Shown: positions 36,772-47,572, counted from the first letter of the stretch. The stretch is DNA of 64,000 nucleotides from Actinomadura sp. NBRC 104425 (GCF_030269545.1 NZ_BSTN01000003.1:62001-126000), one strand, 5' to 3'. Translations and numbers: made by a program. Notes: generated from the sequence alone by a model not told the origin.

Positions 36772-37650
36772 ATGCTGGACATGCTGCAGTACGAATTCAT
36801 GAGGATCGCGCTGGTCAGCGCGGTCCTCATCGGCCTGACCGCGCCGGCGGTCGGCACGTTCATCGTCCAGCGCAGGCTGTCGCTGCTGGGCGACGGCGTC
36901 GGGCACATCGCGCTGACCGGAATCGGCCTGGCGCTGCTCACCGGCACCTCCCCGCTGCTGGGCGCGCTGGCGGTGTCGGTGCTCGGCGCGATCGCGATCG
37001 AGGTGCTGCGCGCGCGCAGCCGCAGCGGCGGCGACGTGGCGCTGGCCATCCTGTTCTACGGCGGCCTGGCCGGGGGCGTGCTGCTGACCAACCTGGAGGG
37101 CGGCGGCACCAGCCTGCAGGCCTACCTGTTCGGGTCGATCAGCAGCGTCACCCTGAGCGACCTGTACGTGGTGGCCGCCCTGGCCGTCGTCGTCTTCGGC
37201 GTCGTGCTGCTGTTCGGCCGGGAGCTGTTCCTGCTGTGCCAGGACGAGGACGTGGCGCGCGCGGCGGGGCTGCCCGTCCGGTTCCTCAGCGTACTGATCG
37301 CGGCAACCGCCGCGATCACCGTGGTGATCGCCATGCGCGCCATCGGGCTGCTGCTCGTCAGCGCGCTGATGATCGTCCCCGTGGCGGCCGCCCAGCAGGT
37401 GACACGGGGCTTCCGTGCCACCATGCTGGTGGCGATGGGAGTCGGTGTACTGTCGGCGGTGACGGGGCTGGCGGGGTCGTTCCAGTACGATCTGCCGCCG
37501 GGTCCCTCGATCGTGCTGCTGGCCTTGGCGATCTTCCTGGCCGCGGTGCTCGGGGGGTCGGTGGTGCGCCGGCGCCGCGCGGTCCCGGCCCCGCTTCCCG
37601 GCGAGGCGCGGGCGGACGCGAGAGCCGAGGCGGAGGTAAGAGGGGGATGA
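36772..37650 (+). CDS. znuB: Zinc ABC transporter permease
   Basis: A 292-residue ABC-3 family permease with about eight to nine membrane helices. It shows FMRIALVSAVLIGLTAPAVGTFIVQRRLSLLGDGVGHIALTGIG, the coupling region and RAIGLLLVSALMIVPVAAAQQ. Starts two bases after the znuC stop and ends in an Ala/Arg-rich tail overlapping zur. Confidence 0.95.
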   Translation: MLDMLQYEFMRIALVSAVLIGLTAPAVGTFIVQRRLSLLGDGVGHIALTGIGLALLTGTSPLLGALAVSVLGAIAIEVLRARSRSGGDVALAILFYGGLAGGVLLTNLEGGGTSLQAYLFGSISSVTLSDLYVVAALAVVVFGVVLLFGRELFLLCQDEDVARAAGLPVRFLSVLIAATAAITVVIAMRAIGLLLVSALMIVPVAAAQQVTRGFRATMLVAMGVGVLSAVTGLAGSFQYDLPPGPSIVLLALAIFLAAVLGGSVVRRRRAVPAPLPGEARADARAEAEVRGG

Positions 37651-38099
37651 CGACGACCCGCCGCAACGCGGTACGGCAGGCCCTGGCCAAGTGCGAGGGC
37701 TTTCGCAGCGCCCAGGACATCTACGCCGACCTGCGGGCGGGCGGCTCGAAGATCGGGCTGACCACGGTCTACCGGGCCCTGCAGGCGCTCAGCGACTCCG
37801 GCGAGGTGGACGTGCTGCGCACCGACGACGGCGAGGCCGTCTACCGCGCCTGCCGCAGCGAGGAGCACCACCACCACCTGGTGTGCCGGGGCTGCGGCCG
37901 CACCGTGGAGGTGGCGGGTCCGGCCGTGGAGAAGTGGGCCGACGCCGTGGGGGCCGAGCACGGGTTCGTGGACATCACCCACACCGTCGAGGTGTTCGGC
38001 ACCTGCGCCGCCTGCGCCGCGTCCGATAACTCGTCCAAGAACGCGTCCGACGGCGCTTCCGGAGGCGCGCATGGGCGGGCCGCCGCGGGCGGATCCTGA
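37647..38099 (+). CDS. zur: Zinc uptake regulator Zur (Fur family)
   Basis: A 150-residue Fur-family repressor. A winged helix (FRSAQDIYADLRAGGSKIGLTTVYRALQALSDSGEVDVL) is followed by a dimerisation domain with EEHHHHLVCRGCGRTVEV and CAAC, giving the structural Cys4 zinc site and the regulatory His/Cys ligands. A Ser/Gly/Ala tail follows. The ATG overlaps the znuB stop (ATGA), so repressor and transporter are made together under their own Zur box. Confidence 0.94.
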   Translation: MTTTRRNAVRQALAKCEGFRSAQDIYADLRAGGSKIGLTTVYRALQALSDSGEVDVLRTDDGEAVYRACRSEEHHHHLVCRGCGRTVEVAGPAVEKWADAVGAEHGFVDITHTVEVFGTCAACAASDNSSKNASDGASGGAHGRAAAGGS

Positions 38100-38158
38100 C
38101 GCGTTTTTGGGCGGCCCGCCGTAACGGGCGCACGGGGGCCATGGTGAAGAATCGAGTC

Positions 38159-38584
38159 ATGGCTACGACACGTACCGCGAACGCGCACTGGGAAGGGCCG
38201 CTCATGGGCGGCCGGGGCAAGGTCTCGCTGGACTCCTCCAAGGTCGGCGCCTTCGAGGTGACCTGGCCGTCGCGGGCCGAGGAGCCGGACGGCCGCACCA
38301 GCCCCGAGGAGCTGATCGCCGCCGCGCACTCCACCTGCTACTCGATGGCCCTCTCGCACGCCCTGGCCGGCGCGGGCACGCCGCCGGAGAAGGTGGACAC
38401 CCGCGCCGAGGTCACCTTCCAGCCGGGCGAGGGCATCACCGGCGTCCACCTGACGGTGCGGGCGAGCGTGCCGGGCCTGTCGGCGGCCGACTTCGAGAAG
38501 GCCGCGCAGGACGCCAAGGCGGGCTGCCCGGTCAGCAAGGCCCTGGCCGGCACCAAGATCACCCTGGACGCCGCCCTGGTCTGA
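38159..38584 (+). CDS. OsmC family peroxiredoxin
   Basis: A 141-residue organic-hydroperoxide reductase-like protein. The two active cysteines are in AAAHSTCYSMALSHAL and AKAGCPVSKAL; SPEELIAAAHSTC is the family hallmark. Reduces organic peroxides with thiols. ATG 38159 lies 6 bases after AAGAAT, a plausible -10, so a leaderless start is favoured over ATG 38141. Not part of the zinc operon, as about 60 bases and its own promoter precede it. Confidence 0.92.
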   Translation: MATTRTANAHWEGPLMGGRGKVSLDSSKVGAFEVTWPSRAEEPDGRTSPEELIAAAHSTCYSMALSHALAGAGTPPEKVDTRAEVTFQPGEGITGVHLTVRASVPGLSAADFEKAAQDAKAGCPVSKALAGTKITLDAALV

Positions 38585-38588
38585 CCGC

Positions 38589-38631
38589 GCGGACGGCGGC
38601 CCCGGCGGGTGCCGCCGGGGCCGCCGTCCGC
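38589..38631. terminator. Very strong bidirectional terminator
   Basis: 20-bp perfect GC-rich stem: left arm 38589-38608, 3-base loop GTG, right arm 38612-38631. It lies between the convergent osmC and TauD-type genes. Confidence 0.9.
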
Positions 38632-38645
38632 ACCGCACTGCCAGG

Positions 38646-39593
38646 TCATCCGCCGGTGCGGGCGGCGGGGCCGGTGCGCGGGACGCTGCGGCGCCCGTCG
38701 ACCGAGAGGGGGACCTCCCCGGCGAGGCCGACGCGGTGCAGGCTGCGCGGGCGGTCGCCGAAATCGTGCACGACGCGGTGCTGGGTGGCGCGGTTGTCCC
38801 AGACCGCCACGTCACCGGGCGCCCAGTGCCAGCGCACCGTGTTCTCCAGCCGGGTCACGTGCTCCTGGAACAGGCGGATCAGCGCCTTGGCGTCGGCCCG
38901 GTCGCTGAGGCCGACGACGGAGCGGGCGAAGCCGCCGAGCAGCAGGGTGCGCTCCCCCGTCTCCGGGTGCACCCGGACGACCGGGTGCTCGGTCTCGAAG
39001 GTGACCGGGGTGACCGGCACGCGCCGCCGCCCGGCCCCGGCGGCGTGCGGGCGGACGTAGTCGTACCTGTTGGTGTGCAGCGCCCACAGCCGGTCGGCGA
39101 CCTCCCGCAGCTCGACCGGCAGGCCGTCGTAGGCGGCGGCGGTGTTGGCCCAGACGGTGTCGCCGCCGTGCGGCGGCACCTGCACCGCGCGCAGCACCCC
39201 CGCCTTGGGCGGGCGGGCGGTGTAGCTGGCGTCGGTGTGCCACTCGTCGGCGCGCCGGCCGCGGGCGTCACCGACGTCCAGGACGTGTTCGCAGCCGTGT
39301 TCTCGATCGTGCCGGCGTTCGTCCGAAGGGGGCAGGGCCGGATGGGCGACGGTGGGCTCGCCGAGCCTGCGGGCGAACTCGACCTGCCCGGCGGGGTCCA
39401 GATGGTGCTGGTCGCGGAAGAACAGCACCTTGTGGCGCAGCACCGCGTCCCAGATCCGCACCACCACGCCGTCGGGCAGGTCGCCGCTCAGGCGCACCCC
39501 GGTGACGACGGCGCCGATGCGGCCGGCCACCGGTGTGACGCGCAGCGGCCCGGCCGCCGCGGTGCGGGCCGAGCCCAGGACCCGATGCGACAT
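38646..39593 (-). CDS. TauD/TfdA family Fe(II)/2-oxoglutarate dioxygenase
   Basis: A 315-residue enzyme that probably hydroxylates a small sulfonate, sulfate or carboxylate substrate. The iron ligands are His and Asp in ADEWHTDASYTARPPKAGVL and a distal His in WDNRATQHRVVHDFG; the 2-oxoglutarate arginine is in RPRSLHRVGLAG. Substrate not predictable. The promoter places the probable +1 at ATG 39593 (MSHRVLGSA), so this start is preferred to ATG 39599. Confidence 0.93.
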   Translation of the reverse strand: MSHRVLGSARTAAAGPLRVTPVAGRIGAVVTGVRLSGDLPDGVVVRIWDAVLRHKVLFFRDQHHLDPAGQVEFARRLGEPTVAHPALPPSDERRHDREHGCEHVLDVGDARGRRADEWHTDASYTARPPKAGVLRAVQVPPHGGDTVWANTAAAYDGLPVELREVADRLWALHTNRYDYVRPHAAGAGRRRVPVTPVTFETEHPVVRVHPETGERTLLLGGFARSVVGLSDRADAKALIRLFQEHVTRLENTVRWHWAPGDVAVWDNRATQHRVVHDFGDRPRSLHRVGLAGEVPLSVDGRRSVPRTGPAARTGG

Positions 39594-39600
39594 GGCCATG

Positions 39601-39629
39601 ACCGTACGCGGGTCGGCACATCTAGTCAA
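39601..39629 (-). promoter_or_regulatory. Promoter of the TauD-type gene with AT-rich palindrome
   Basis: On the minus strand TTGACT (39629-39624) and TACGGT (39606-39601) are 17 bp apart; ATG 39593 follows 7 bases later. The -35 lies in the imperfect palindrome TCAACTTAATTGA (39626-39638, plus strand), which stands out as AT-rich and resembles MarR/GntR-type operators. Which regulator binds is unknown. Confidence 0.6.
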
Positions 39630-39715
39630 CTTAATTGATAGGAATTGTGGTTTTCCGCCAACGGCGAGGGCGCGGGGAACGCCCTGCCGGGAACGCGGCC
39701 GCGCGGGCCGCCGGG

Positions 39716-40513
39716 TCAGGTGGCGGGGGCGGGCTCCACCGGGTTGGGCACCGCGCCGCCGTAGCGCCGGTCGCGCGAGGCGTACACCTCGCACGCATGC
39801 CACAGGTGCCGCCGGTCGAAGTCGGGCCACAGCGTGTCGAGGAAGACCATCTCGGCGTACGCCGACTGCCACAGCAGGAAGTTGGAGATGCGCTGCTCGC
39901 CGGACGAGCGCAGGAACAGGTCCACGTCGGGGATGTCCGGCTCGTCGAGGTAGCGGGCGAACAGCTTCTCGTCGACCTTGTCGGGGGACAGCCGGCCGTC
40001 CCGCACGTCCCGGGCGATGGCCGCGGCCGCGTCGGCGATCTCGGCCCGGCCGCCGTAGTTGACGCAGAACTGCAGGGTCAGCACCGTGTTGTCGCGCGTC
40101 ATCTCCTCGGCCGTCTCCAGCTCCTTGATGACGCTGCGCCACAGCCGCGGCCGCCGCCCCGCCCAGCGCACCCGCACGCCCATCTCGTTCAGCTGGTCGC
40201 GGCGGCGCCGGATCACCTCGCGGTTGAAGCCCATGAGGAAGCGCACCTCGTCGGGCGAGCGCTTCCAGTTCTCGGTGGAGAACGCGTACGCCGACAGGTA
40301 GGGGATGCCGAGCTCGATCGCCCCCATGATCACGTCGAAGAGGGAGTCCTCCCCCATCTTGTGCCCCTCGGTGCGCGGCAGGCCCCGCTGCTTGGCCCAG
40401 CGCCCGTTGCCGTCCATCACGACGGCCACGTGCCTGGGCACCAGGTCCGGCGGGATGGCGGGCGGCCTCGCGCCGCTGCTGTGCGGTATCGGGGGCTTAA
40501 CGGCCCTGGTCAA
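39716..40513 (-). CDS. uppS: Isoprenyl (undecaprenyl/decaprenyl) diphosphate synthase
   Basis: cis-Prenyltransferase that makes the C50-C55 lipid carrier for cell-wall synthesis. The 265-residue protein shows [51 protein letters not shown] and [25 protein letters not shown]. The start is TTG 40513, which overlaps the recO stop (TTGA) and has AGGGAG 5 bases upstream; it gives the family N-terminus. Translationally coupled to recO. Confidence 0.94.
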   Translation of the reverse strand: MTRAVKPPIPHSSGARPPAIPPDLVPRHVAVVMDGNGRWAKQRGLPRTEGHKMGEDSLFDVIMGAIELGIPYLSAYAFSTENWKRSPDEVRFLMGFNREVIRRRRDQLNEMGVRVRWAGRRPRLWRSVIKELETAEEMTRDNTVLTLQFCVNYGGRAEIADAAAAIARDVRDGRLSPDKVDEKLFARYLDEPDIPDVDLFLRSSGEQRISNFLLWQSAYAEMVFLDTLWPDFDRRHLWHACEVYASRDRRYGGAVPNPVEPAPAT

Positions 40514-41337
40514 ACTCGCTCCCTGTGGTCGGTCGTGTCGTCCGCCTCGGCGCCGCCGGCGTCTCCGCCCCGGCCGTCCGGATGCGGATCCGGATACGGC
40601 GGGCACGACTCGCGCGCCACGTGCCGCAGCGACCGGATGCCGTGCTCCAGATGCCACTGCAGGTACGCCGCCACGAGGCCGCTGCACTCTATCCGGTGCC
40701 GCGGCTCGCTGCGGTCGGCCGTCTCCCAGTCGCCGCGCAGCAGCGCCAGCATCAGCGCGAACGTCGGCGGCGCCGGGGTGGCCGCGCCCGGCCGGCGGCA
40801 GCGCGCGCACACCGCGCCGCCCGCCGGGATGGCGAACCCGCGCAGCTGCCCGCGCGCGCCGCACCGGCAGCACTCGTCGATGGCCGGGGCCCACCCGGCG
40901 ACCGACAGCGAGCGCAGCAGGAACGCGTCCAGCACCAGCCGCGGGTCGTGGGCGCCCTCCGCCAGCGTGCGCAGCCCGCCCACCAGCAGCAGGAACTGGC
41001 GCAGCGCGGGCTCGCGCTCGGCGGCGGTGAGCTTTTCGGCGGTCTCCAGCATCACCGTACCGGCGGTGTAGCGCGGGTAGTCGGCGACCAGCTGCTGCCC
41101 GTACGGCCGCAGCGTCTCGGCCTGGGTGATCAGATCGAGCGAGCGCCGCTCGTACAGCTGCAGGTCCACATGCGTGAACGGCTCCAGCCGCGCCCCGAAG
41201 CGTGACTTGGTCTTGCGAACCCCCTTGGCGGCAGCGCGGATGCGCCCGGTGCGCCGGGTCAGCACCGTCACGATGCGGTCGGCCTCGCCCAGCTTCTGGG
41301 TGCGCAGGACGATGCCTTCGTCGCGGTAGAGGGTCAC
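40510..41337 (-). CDS. recO: DNA repair protein RecO
   Basis: Recombination mediator that helps load RecA onto SSB-covered DNA. The 275-residue product has the OB-fold start [47 protein letters not shown] and a helical C-terminal domain with zinc cysteines ([13 protein letters not shown]). GTG 41337 fits the family N-terminus; ATG 41355 is less likely. The acidic tail overlaps the uppS start. Confidence 0.93.
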   Translation of the reverse strand: MTLYRDEGIVLRTQKLGEADRIVTVLTRRTGRIRAAAKGVRKTKSRFGARLEPFTHVDLQLYERRSLDLITQAETLRPYGQQLVADYPRYTAGTVMLETAEKLTAAEREPALRQFLLLVGGLRTLAEGAHDPRLVLDAFLLRSLSVAGWAPAIDECCRCGARGQLRGFAIPAGGAVCARCRRPGAATPAPPTFALMLALLRGDWETADRSEPRHRIECSGLVAAYLQWHLEHGIRSLRHVARESCPPYPDPHPDGRGGDAGGAEADDTTDHRERV

Positions 41338-41515
41338 CTGCCCATTCTCCCGCACTTCGCCCGCCCTGGAGACGCTCCCCGCGGTGTCGGCCCCGCGGGC
41401 CCTCGCGCCTGCGCCGCCCGGCGGACCAGGCCATCACCGTACGTGACCGGAATAGGCCGCGTCTGTAGCCCGGAACCTGTGGCCGCGTCCCCGCGGAACT
41501 GGCAGCGTTGTTCCA

Positions 41516-42541
41516 ATGAGATGCACGATCGTGCCACCGCACATCCTGGAACGGCTCGCCGGCGGCGGCGACCCGGCGCTGCGCGACATGGCCCGCCGCA
41601 CCCTCGCCGCCAGCTCCGCCACCCGGACGCACCGCCGGACGCTGGCCGTGAGCACACCGCCCCCGGCGGAGGACTTCGTCCCCAAGCGCACCATCTACGA
41701 CGCGGGGCAGCGCGAGGACCTGCCCGGCCGCGAGGTCCGCACCGAAGGGCAGGACGCCACCGGCGACACCGCCGTCGACCAGTCCTACGACTGGCTCGGT
41801 GTGACCTTCGACTTCTTCGAGTCCGCCTACCGCCGCGACTCCATCGACGGGGCGGGGCTGCCGCTGCTGTCCACCGTCCACTACGGCCGCGACTACGCCA
41901 ACGCCTTCTGGGACGGCCGGCAGATGGTGTACGGCGACGGCGACGGCACGGTGTTCCTGGGCTTCACGGGGCCACTGGACGTCACCGGGCACGAGCTGAC
42001 GCACGGCGTCACCCAGTACACCGCCAACCTGGACTACTACGGGCAGTCCGGCGCGCTCAACGAGTCGGTGTCCGACGTGTTCGGCTCGCTGATCAAGCAG
42101 TCGCACCTGGGGCAGACCGCCGACCAGGCCGACTGGCTGATCGGGCAGGGCCTGCTGGGCCCCGATGTGAACGGCGTGGCGCTGCGGTCGATGAAGGAGC
42201 CGGGCACCGCCTACGACGACCCGCGGCTGGGCAAGGACCCGCAGCCCGGCCACATGGACGACTACGTGGAGACCTACCGCGACAACGGCGGCGTCCACAT
42301 CAACTCCGGCATCCCCAACCGGGCGTTCTACCTGGCGGCCACGGCGATCGGCGGGCACGCCTGGGAGAAGGCGGGCCGGATCTGGTACGACACGCTCACC
42401 GGCGGCGGCCTGTCCCCCGAGGTGGACTTCGCCGGGTTCGCCGCCGAGACCGTCAAGACCGCCACCCGGCTCTACGGCGCGGACGCCACCGAGACCGCCG
42501 CGGTGAAAGAGGCGTGGGCCGGGGTAGGCGTGCAGGCATGA
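41516..42541 (+). CDS. Protealysin-like M4 metalloprotease
   Basis: A 341-residue thermolysin-family protease without a signal peptide. The short propeptide contains PPHIL (residues 7-11), the hallmark of protealysin-like precursors. The zinc site is H159-E-L-T-H163 with E183 in NESVSDVFG; the substrate His lies in [19 protein letters not shown]. Cytoplasmic and auto-processed in known relatives. Its neighbour at 42641 is an emfourin-type inhibitor. Convergent with leuA. No strong ribosome binding site is seen before ATG 41516. Confidence 0.93.
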   Translation: MRCTIVPPHILERLAGGGDPALRDMARRTLAASSATRTHRRTLAVSTPPPAEDFVPKRTIYDAGQREDLPGREVRTEGQDATGDTAVDQSYDWLGVTFDFFESAYRRDSIDGAGLPLLSTVHYGRDYANAFWDGRQMVYGDGDGTVFLGFTGPLDVTGHELTHGVTQYTANLDYYGQSGALNESVSDVFGSLIKQSHLGQTADQADWLIGQGLLGPDVNGVALRSMKEPGTAYDDPRLGKDPQPGHMDDYVETYRDNGGVHINSGIPNRAFYLAATAIGGHAWEKAGRIWYDTLTGGGLSPEVDFAGFAAETVKTATRLYGADATETAAVKEAWAGVGVQA

Positions 42542-42640
42542 CACCGAATAAGCGACAGGCGATGTGGCGCGGCCCCCTCCGCGCCCGCCCGGGGCGTCAC
42601 GGAGGTGACCGGCGACACCGATGAGGCAACCGGAGGCAGA

Positions 42641-42895
42641 GTGAAGGTCACAGTGGTCCGCAGCGGCGGGTTCGCCGGGATCGAGCAGCGGGCCGAGTCC
42701 GACAGCGCCAGCGACCCGATGCTGGCCCGGCTGGTCGATCGGGTGGACCTCAGCGCCGTGCCTCCGCCCGGACGCATCCCCGACCAGTTCCTCTACGACA
42801 TCGACATCGACGGCGACACCGCCACCGTCGGAGAGGCCCAGCTGCAGGGGCCGCTGCGGGAACTGGTCCACCACGTGCTGGGGCGCGCACGCTGA
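42641..42895 (+). CDS. Emfourin-type protealysin inhibitor
   Basis: An 84-residue protein beginning [21 protein letters not shown], containing [36 protein letters not shown]. The start ([11 protein letters not shown]) and the strand after PD-Q-F-Y match emfourin, the small protein inhibitor of protealysin. GTG 42641 is preceded by GGAGG. Encoded 99 bases after the M4 protease gene on the same strand, as in known pairs. It should hold the intracellular protease in check. Confidence 0.85.
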   Translation: MKVTVVRSGGFAGIEQRAESDSASDPMLARLVDRVDLSAVPPPGRIPDQFLYDIDIDGDTATVGEAQLQGPLRELVHHVLGRAR

Positions 42896-42964
42896 TCCGC
42901 GGCGCGGTGACGGCGGCGACGGCGACGTCGTGACACGGCGACCGCGCGAGCCGCGGTAGCGGAC

Positions 42965-43030
42965 GGGTGCGCCGGGCATGGCGCACCCGGGGGCCTGGCG
43001 GGTACCGCGCCGCCCCGCCAGGCCCCCGGG
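42965..43030. terminator. Double hairpin terminator
   Basis: First stem GGGTGCGCC (42965-42973) / GGCGCACCC (42980-42988). Second stem is a perfect 17-bp pair, 42986-43002 with 43014-43030. The two share three bases, so they are alternatives at their junction. They separate the convergent inhibitor gene and leuA. Confidence 0.85.
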
Positions 43031-43037
43031 GTCCGTC

Positions 43038-44825
<1,788 letters not shown>

Positions 44826-44833
44826 TCAAAGCC

Positions 44834-44875
44834 CCGCAGCGAGGGAGCCGACCTTCTCACAGGCCCCCGCTGCGG
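44834..44875 (-). promoter_or_regulatory. leuA attenuator hairpin
   Basis: On the minus strand CCGCAGCG (44875-44868) pairs with CGCTGCGG (44841-44834), with further pairing inside (GGGGGCC with GGCTCCC), followed by GGCTTT. It overlaps the end of a Leu-rich leader peptide. AGCGGCCG (44880-44873) can instead pair with CGGCCGCT (44816-44809), partly excluding the hairpin, as expected for an attenuator switch. Confidence 0.65.
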
Positions 44876-44955
44876 CCGCTAAGGAGAAGCAGTCCGCGGA
44901 GCACGGGTGCCAAGCTAACAGATCTCATCCGGGTAACGGAAACCGAGTCCGCCAT
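44857..44955 (-). CDS. leuA leader peptide
   Basis: A 32-codon reading frame from ATG 44955, or 23 codons from the internal ATG 44928, ending at TGA 44859-44857. It contains four consecutive leucine codons, CTG CTT CTC CTT (44892-44881), in RGLLLLSG, with two rare CTT codons. Further leucines flank them. The stop codon falls inside the attenuator hairpin. Ribosome stalling on scarce Leu-tRNA would change the downstream fold, the classic leader mechanism known for leuA in actinobacteria. Confidence 0.7.
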   Translation of the reverse strand: MADSVSVTRMRSVSLAPVLRGLLLLSGRSGGL

Positions 44956-44988
44956 CTGAGACGTGCGAGGCTGCGCCGCGACGCGCCG

Positions 44989-45783
44989 TCACGGGCCGGC
45001 CGGTCCGCCCGGGGCGGGCTCGGGGATCAGCACCGACAGGCAGGTCACGCAGCCCTCCAGGGCCTCGAACTCGCTGATGTCGACGCGGGTGACGCGCCAG
45101 CCGTCGGCGGCGAGGCGTTCGGCGGTGCGCGGCGCCGAGGCGGCCAGCAGCACGTGGTCGGGGCCGAGCACCACCACGTGCGCGCCGGCGGGTTCGGGCG
45201 CCACCCGCAGGCCCGGCAGCACCGAGGTGTCGACGTGCTGGGGCAGGCCGATCAGCGACCCGTCGGGCAGCGCCGTCATCGCCGACTTCAGGTGCAGGCG
45301 GCCGGCGACGGCGACGGGCACCACCCGGCGCGCCCCGAGCAGCCGGGCCAGCTCGCAGACGCCCTCCTCGTTGGTGCGTCCGCTGCGGCCCACATAGACG
45401 GTGCCGCCCGCCTGCAGCACGTCGCCGCCGTCCAGGGTGGCCGGCGCCTCGATGCGGGCCACCCGCAGGCCGAGTTCGCGCACGGCCTTCTCGGTCGCGA
45501 CCGTCTCGCCGCGCCGCCGCGGCGCCCCGGACCGGCACATGACGGCCAGGTCGCCGCACACCACGACGGTGTCCTCGACGAACACCGCGTCGGGGTGGGC
45601 TTCGGACGGTTCGACCTCGCGCACCCGCCAGCCCGCGTCCGCCAGCGCCGCCACGTACTCGGCGTGCTGGCGCGCCGCGAGCCCGACGTCCACGGGCCGC
45701 CGCCGCACATGCGTGACGATGCCCTCGGCCAGCCGCGGGCCCGGCGCCCGCACCAGGGCCGTGCCCGGCCGCACCGCGGTCAC
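44989..45783 (-). CDS. Dimethylarginine dimethylaminohydrolase (DDAH)-like amidinotransferase-fold enzyme
   Basis: A 264-residue protein of the DDAH/arginine deiminase superfamily, which hydrolyses guanidino groups, e.g. dimethylarginine to citrulline. Key segments: FVEDTVVVCGD (substrate Asp/Glu), ARIEAPATLDGGDVL, the catalytic His in GRLHLKSAMTALPDG and the nucleophilic Cys near the C-terminus in GCVTCLSVLIPE. GTG 45783 overlaps the stop of the zinc-ribbon/TerB gene by four bases (GTGA). Confidence 0.9.
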   Translation of the reverse strand: MTAVRPGTALVRAPGPRLAEGIVTHVRRRPVDVGLAARQHAEYVAALADAGWRVREVEPSEAHPDAVFVEDTVVVCGDLAVMCRSGAPRRRGETVATEKAVRELGLRVARIEAPATLDGGDVLQAGGTVYVGRSGRTNEEGVCELARLLGARRVVPVAVAGRLHLKSAMTALPDGSLIGLPQHVDTSVLPGLRVAPEPAGAHVVVLGPDHVLLAASAPRTAERLAADGWRVTRVDISEFEALEGCVTCLSVLIPEPAPGGPAGP

Positions 45784-46391
45784 CTGGACGCGCCCTCGGT
45801 GGTGACGATCACGCCGAGGGCGTGCGCCCGGGACATGCCCAGCAGGTGCGCGACGTGGTGCAGGGCCTGCCGCTCCCGGTCGGTGAGCGGGCCGTCGGCG
45901 AGCCCGATGCGGACGGCCTGCGCCAGGAACCACTCCTTGGCCTCGACCGCCAGCTGCGCGCCGGCCCGGGAGACCTCCTCCTCCAGGAACTCGGGCCGCA
46001 GCCGCAGGTCGGCCTCGATCGCCTCGTCGTCGTAATGGGCGTCCCCGTACCCGGTGACGGCCTCGATCGCCCTTGCGCGGGCCGCGCCGTCGGACGGGTC
46101 GCCCGCCCGCAGCACCAGCCCGGCCGCGGCGCGCATGCCCGCCGGGAGCGCGGCGGCCATCTGCTGCGCGGTCGGCGCGCGCAGCGCCGACGGGGCGAAC
46201 CGGGTCCGGCAGGTGCGGCACTCGACGACCTCCCCGACCTGGCCGAGCGGGATCACCGGCAGGAAGAACAGCGTGAACCAACGCCGGCCGATCCGCCGCC
46301 GGTAGGCCCGGTCGCCGCCGCAGCGCGGGCAGTGGAAGACGCCCTCGCCGACCGTGCGGAAGAACACCGACAGGCCGAAAATCAGCAACAC
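45780..46391 (-). CDS. Zinc-ribbon/TerB-domain membrane protein
   Basis: A 203-residue product. A short N-terminal hydrophobic stretch (LLIFGLSVFF) precedes a zinc ribbon (FHCPRCGGDRAYRR, VECRTCRTRF), with a second hydrophobic part between its Cys pairs (WFTLFFLPVIPLG). The C-terminal helical region resembles TerB (RIGLADGPLTDRERQALHHVAHLLGMSRAHALGVI). TerB-like proteins are linked to membrane stress responses; the role here is unknown. GTG 46391 has GGGAGGAGAGG upstream. Coupled to the DDAH gene. Confidence 0.8.
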   Translation of the reverse strand: MLLIFGLSVFFRTVGEGVFHCPRCGGDRAYRRRIGRRWFTLFFLPVIPLGQVGEVVECRTCRTRFAPSALRAPTAQQMAAALPAGMRAAAGLVLRAGDPSDGAARARAIEAVTGYGDAHYDDEAIEADLRLRPEFLEEEVSRAGAQLAVEAKEWFLAQAVRIGLADGPLTDRERQALHHVAHLLGMSRAHALGVIVTTEGASR

Positions 46392-46490
46392 CGGGCCTCT
46401 CCTCCCGTTCGGGTGCCCCTCCAACGTACCGATGTGCGCCGACCGCCGTGCCCGTCCGGGCCGCGCGGCGCCGCCCCTTACGCTGGGTCC

Positions 46491-47531
46491 GTGAGCGGTG
46501 ACCTTGAACACGAAGGGGACCCCGCGCGGCGGCCGGACGGCCGGTCCGCCGTGGAACGGTCCGTTCCGGGGACGGGGCGTCCGGACTTCTTGCCGCCGTC
46601 CGGCGGTCACTCGCGGCTCGGACAGCCGCTCGTGCCGCCGGCCCAGCCCCTGGTCCCGTCCATCGAGCCGCCCGCGCCCCGCACCCCGTTCTGGGCGGGG
46701 ACGATGTGGAACGTCGGGGTGCTGGTCGCGGCGGCCGTGCTGCTGGTGTCGGCGTTCCTGCCGTGGGTGGCGGCACGGGTGGTGCTGCAGGCCTTCGGCA
46801 CGACGATCACGCGCGAGCTGGGGTCGGCGACGGGCCTGGACGCCGACGGGATGATCGCGGCGATCCCCGTCCTGGCCCTGGTCGCGCTGGGCATGGCGTT
46901 CTGGGGCCTGATCGCGGGCGATCCGCGCGTCTCCTCGCTCACCGCCGTCCCCGGCGGGATGGCCCTGGTCACGTCCGGCATCTTCCTGATGCGCCTGGAC
47001 GACACGCGCGAGCAGCTCGTCGGCCACGACACGCCCTTCGGCTACGAGATCGTCCCCGCGTACGGCTGGTACCTGGCGGTGGCGGCGTCCCTGCTGGTGC
47101 TGGGGTTCGGCCTCGCCCGCCCCGTGGTCGCCCGGGTGAGCTCGTCGCAACCCGCCGCGCGGCCCGCTCCGGCCGAGCCCCCGCAGCCTGCGGAGCCTCA
47201 GCAGCCCGCGCAGCCCCAGTGGTACGACGCCCGGCCGCCCGCCCCCGAGCAGCCCCCGGCCGAACGGCCGCAGCCCGCCGACCCCCGGCAGCCCCCGCAG
47301 GACCAGGCAACCGAACCGAAAGAGCCGAGCAGCAACGCAGAGCCCGGCAAGGCGGCGGAGCCGTCTACACCGGAGACGCCCCGCACCACGGAAGGACCCC
47401 ACGGCACGGGGAAGTCCCGTGGCGCGGAAGAGGGTGCGGAGCGCGGTGGCGTGGAGAAGGCGCGTGACGGCGCGGACGGGACCGGTGCGGAGGGTGAGGC
47501 CGGCAGTTCCGCGACATGGTCGCCGCCGTGA
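46491..47531 (+). CDS. Membrane protein with four helices and a Pro-rich tail, unknown function
   Basis: 346 residues. A charged, Pro-rich N-terminus of about 65 residues is followed by four hydrophobic helices (NVGVLVAAAVLLVSAFLPWVAA, IAAIPVLALVALGMAFWGLIAG, SLTAVPGGMALVTSGIFLM, YGWYLAVAASLLVLGFGLA). A long low-complexity tail of Pro, Gln, Ala and Glu follows. TACGCT (46479-46484) is 6 bases before GTG 46491, suggesting leaderless expression. No known domain. Divergent from the TerB/DDAH pair and convergent with era. Confidence 0.75.
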   Translation: MSGDLEHEGDPARRPDGRSAVERSVPGTGRPDFLPPSGGHSRLGQPLVPPAQPLVPSIEPPAPRTPFWAGTMWNVGVLVAAAVLLVSAFLPWVAARVVLQAFGTTITRELGSATGLDADGMIAAIPVLALVALGMAFWGLIAGDPRVSSLTAVPGGMALVTSGIFLMRLDDTREQLVGHDTPFGYEIVPAYGWYLAVAASLLVLGFGLARPVVARVSSSQPAARPAPAEPPQPAEPQQPAQPQWYDARPPAPEQPPAERPQPADPRQPPQDQATEPKEPSSNAEPGKAAEPSTPETPRTTEGPHGTGKSRGAEEGAERGGVEKARDGADGTGAEGEAGSSATWSPP

Positions 47532-47572
47532 CCTGAGGCCCGGATACGGCGGCTTGAGGGGGCGTCCCCGGC

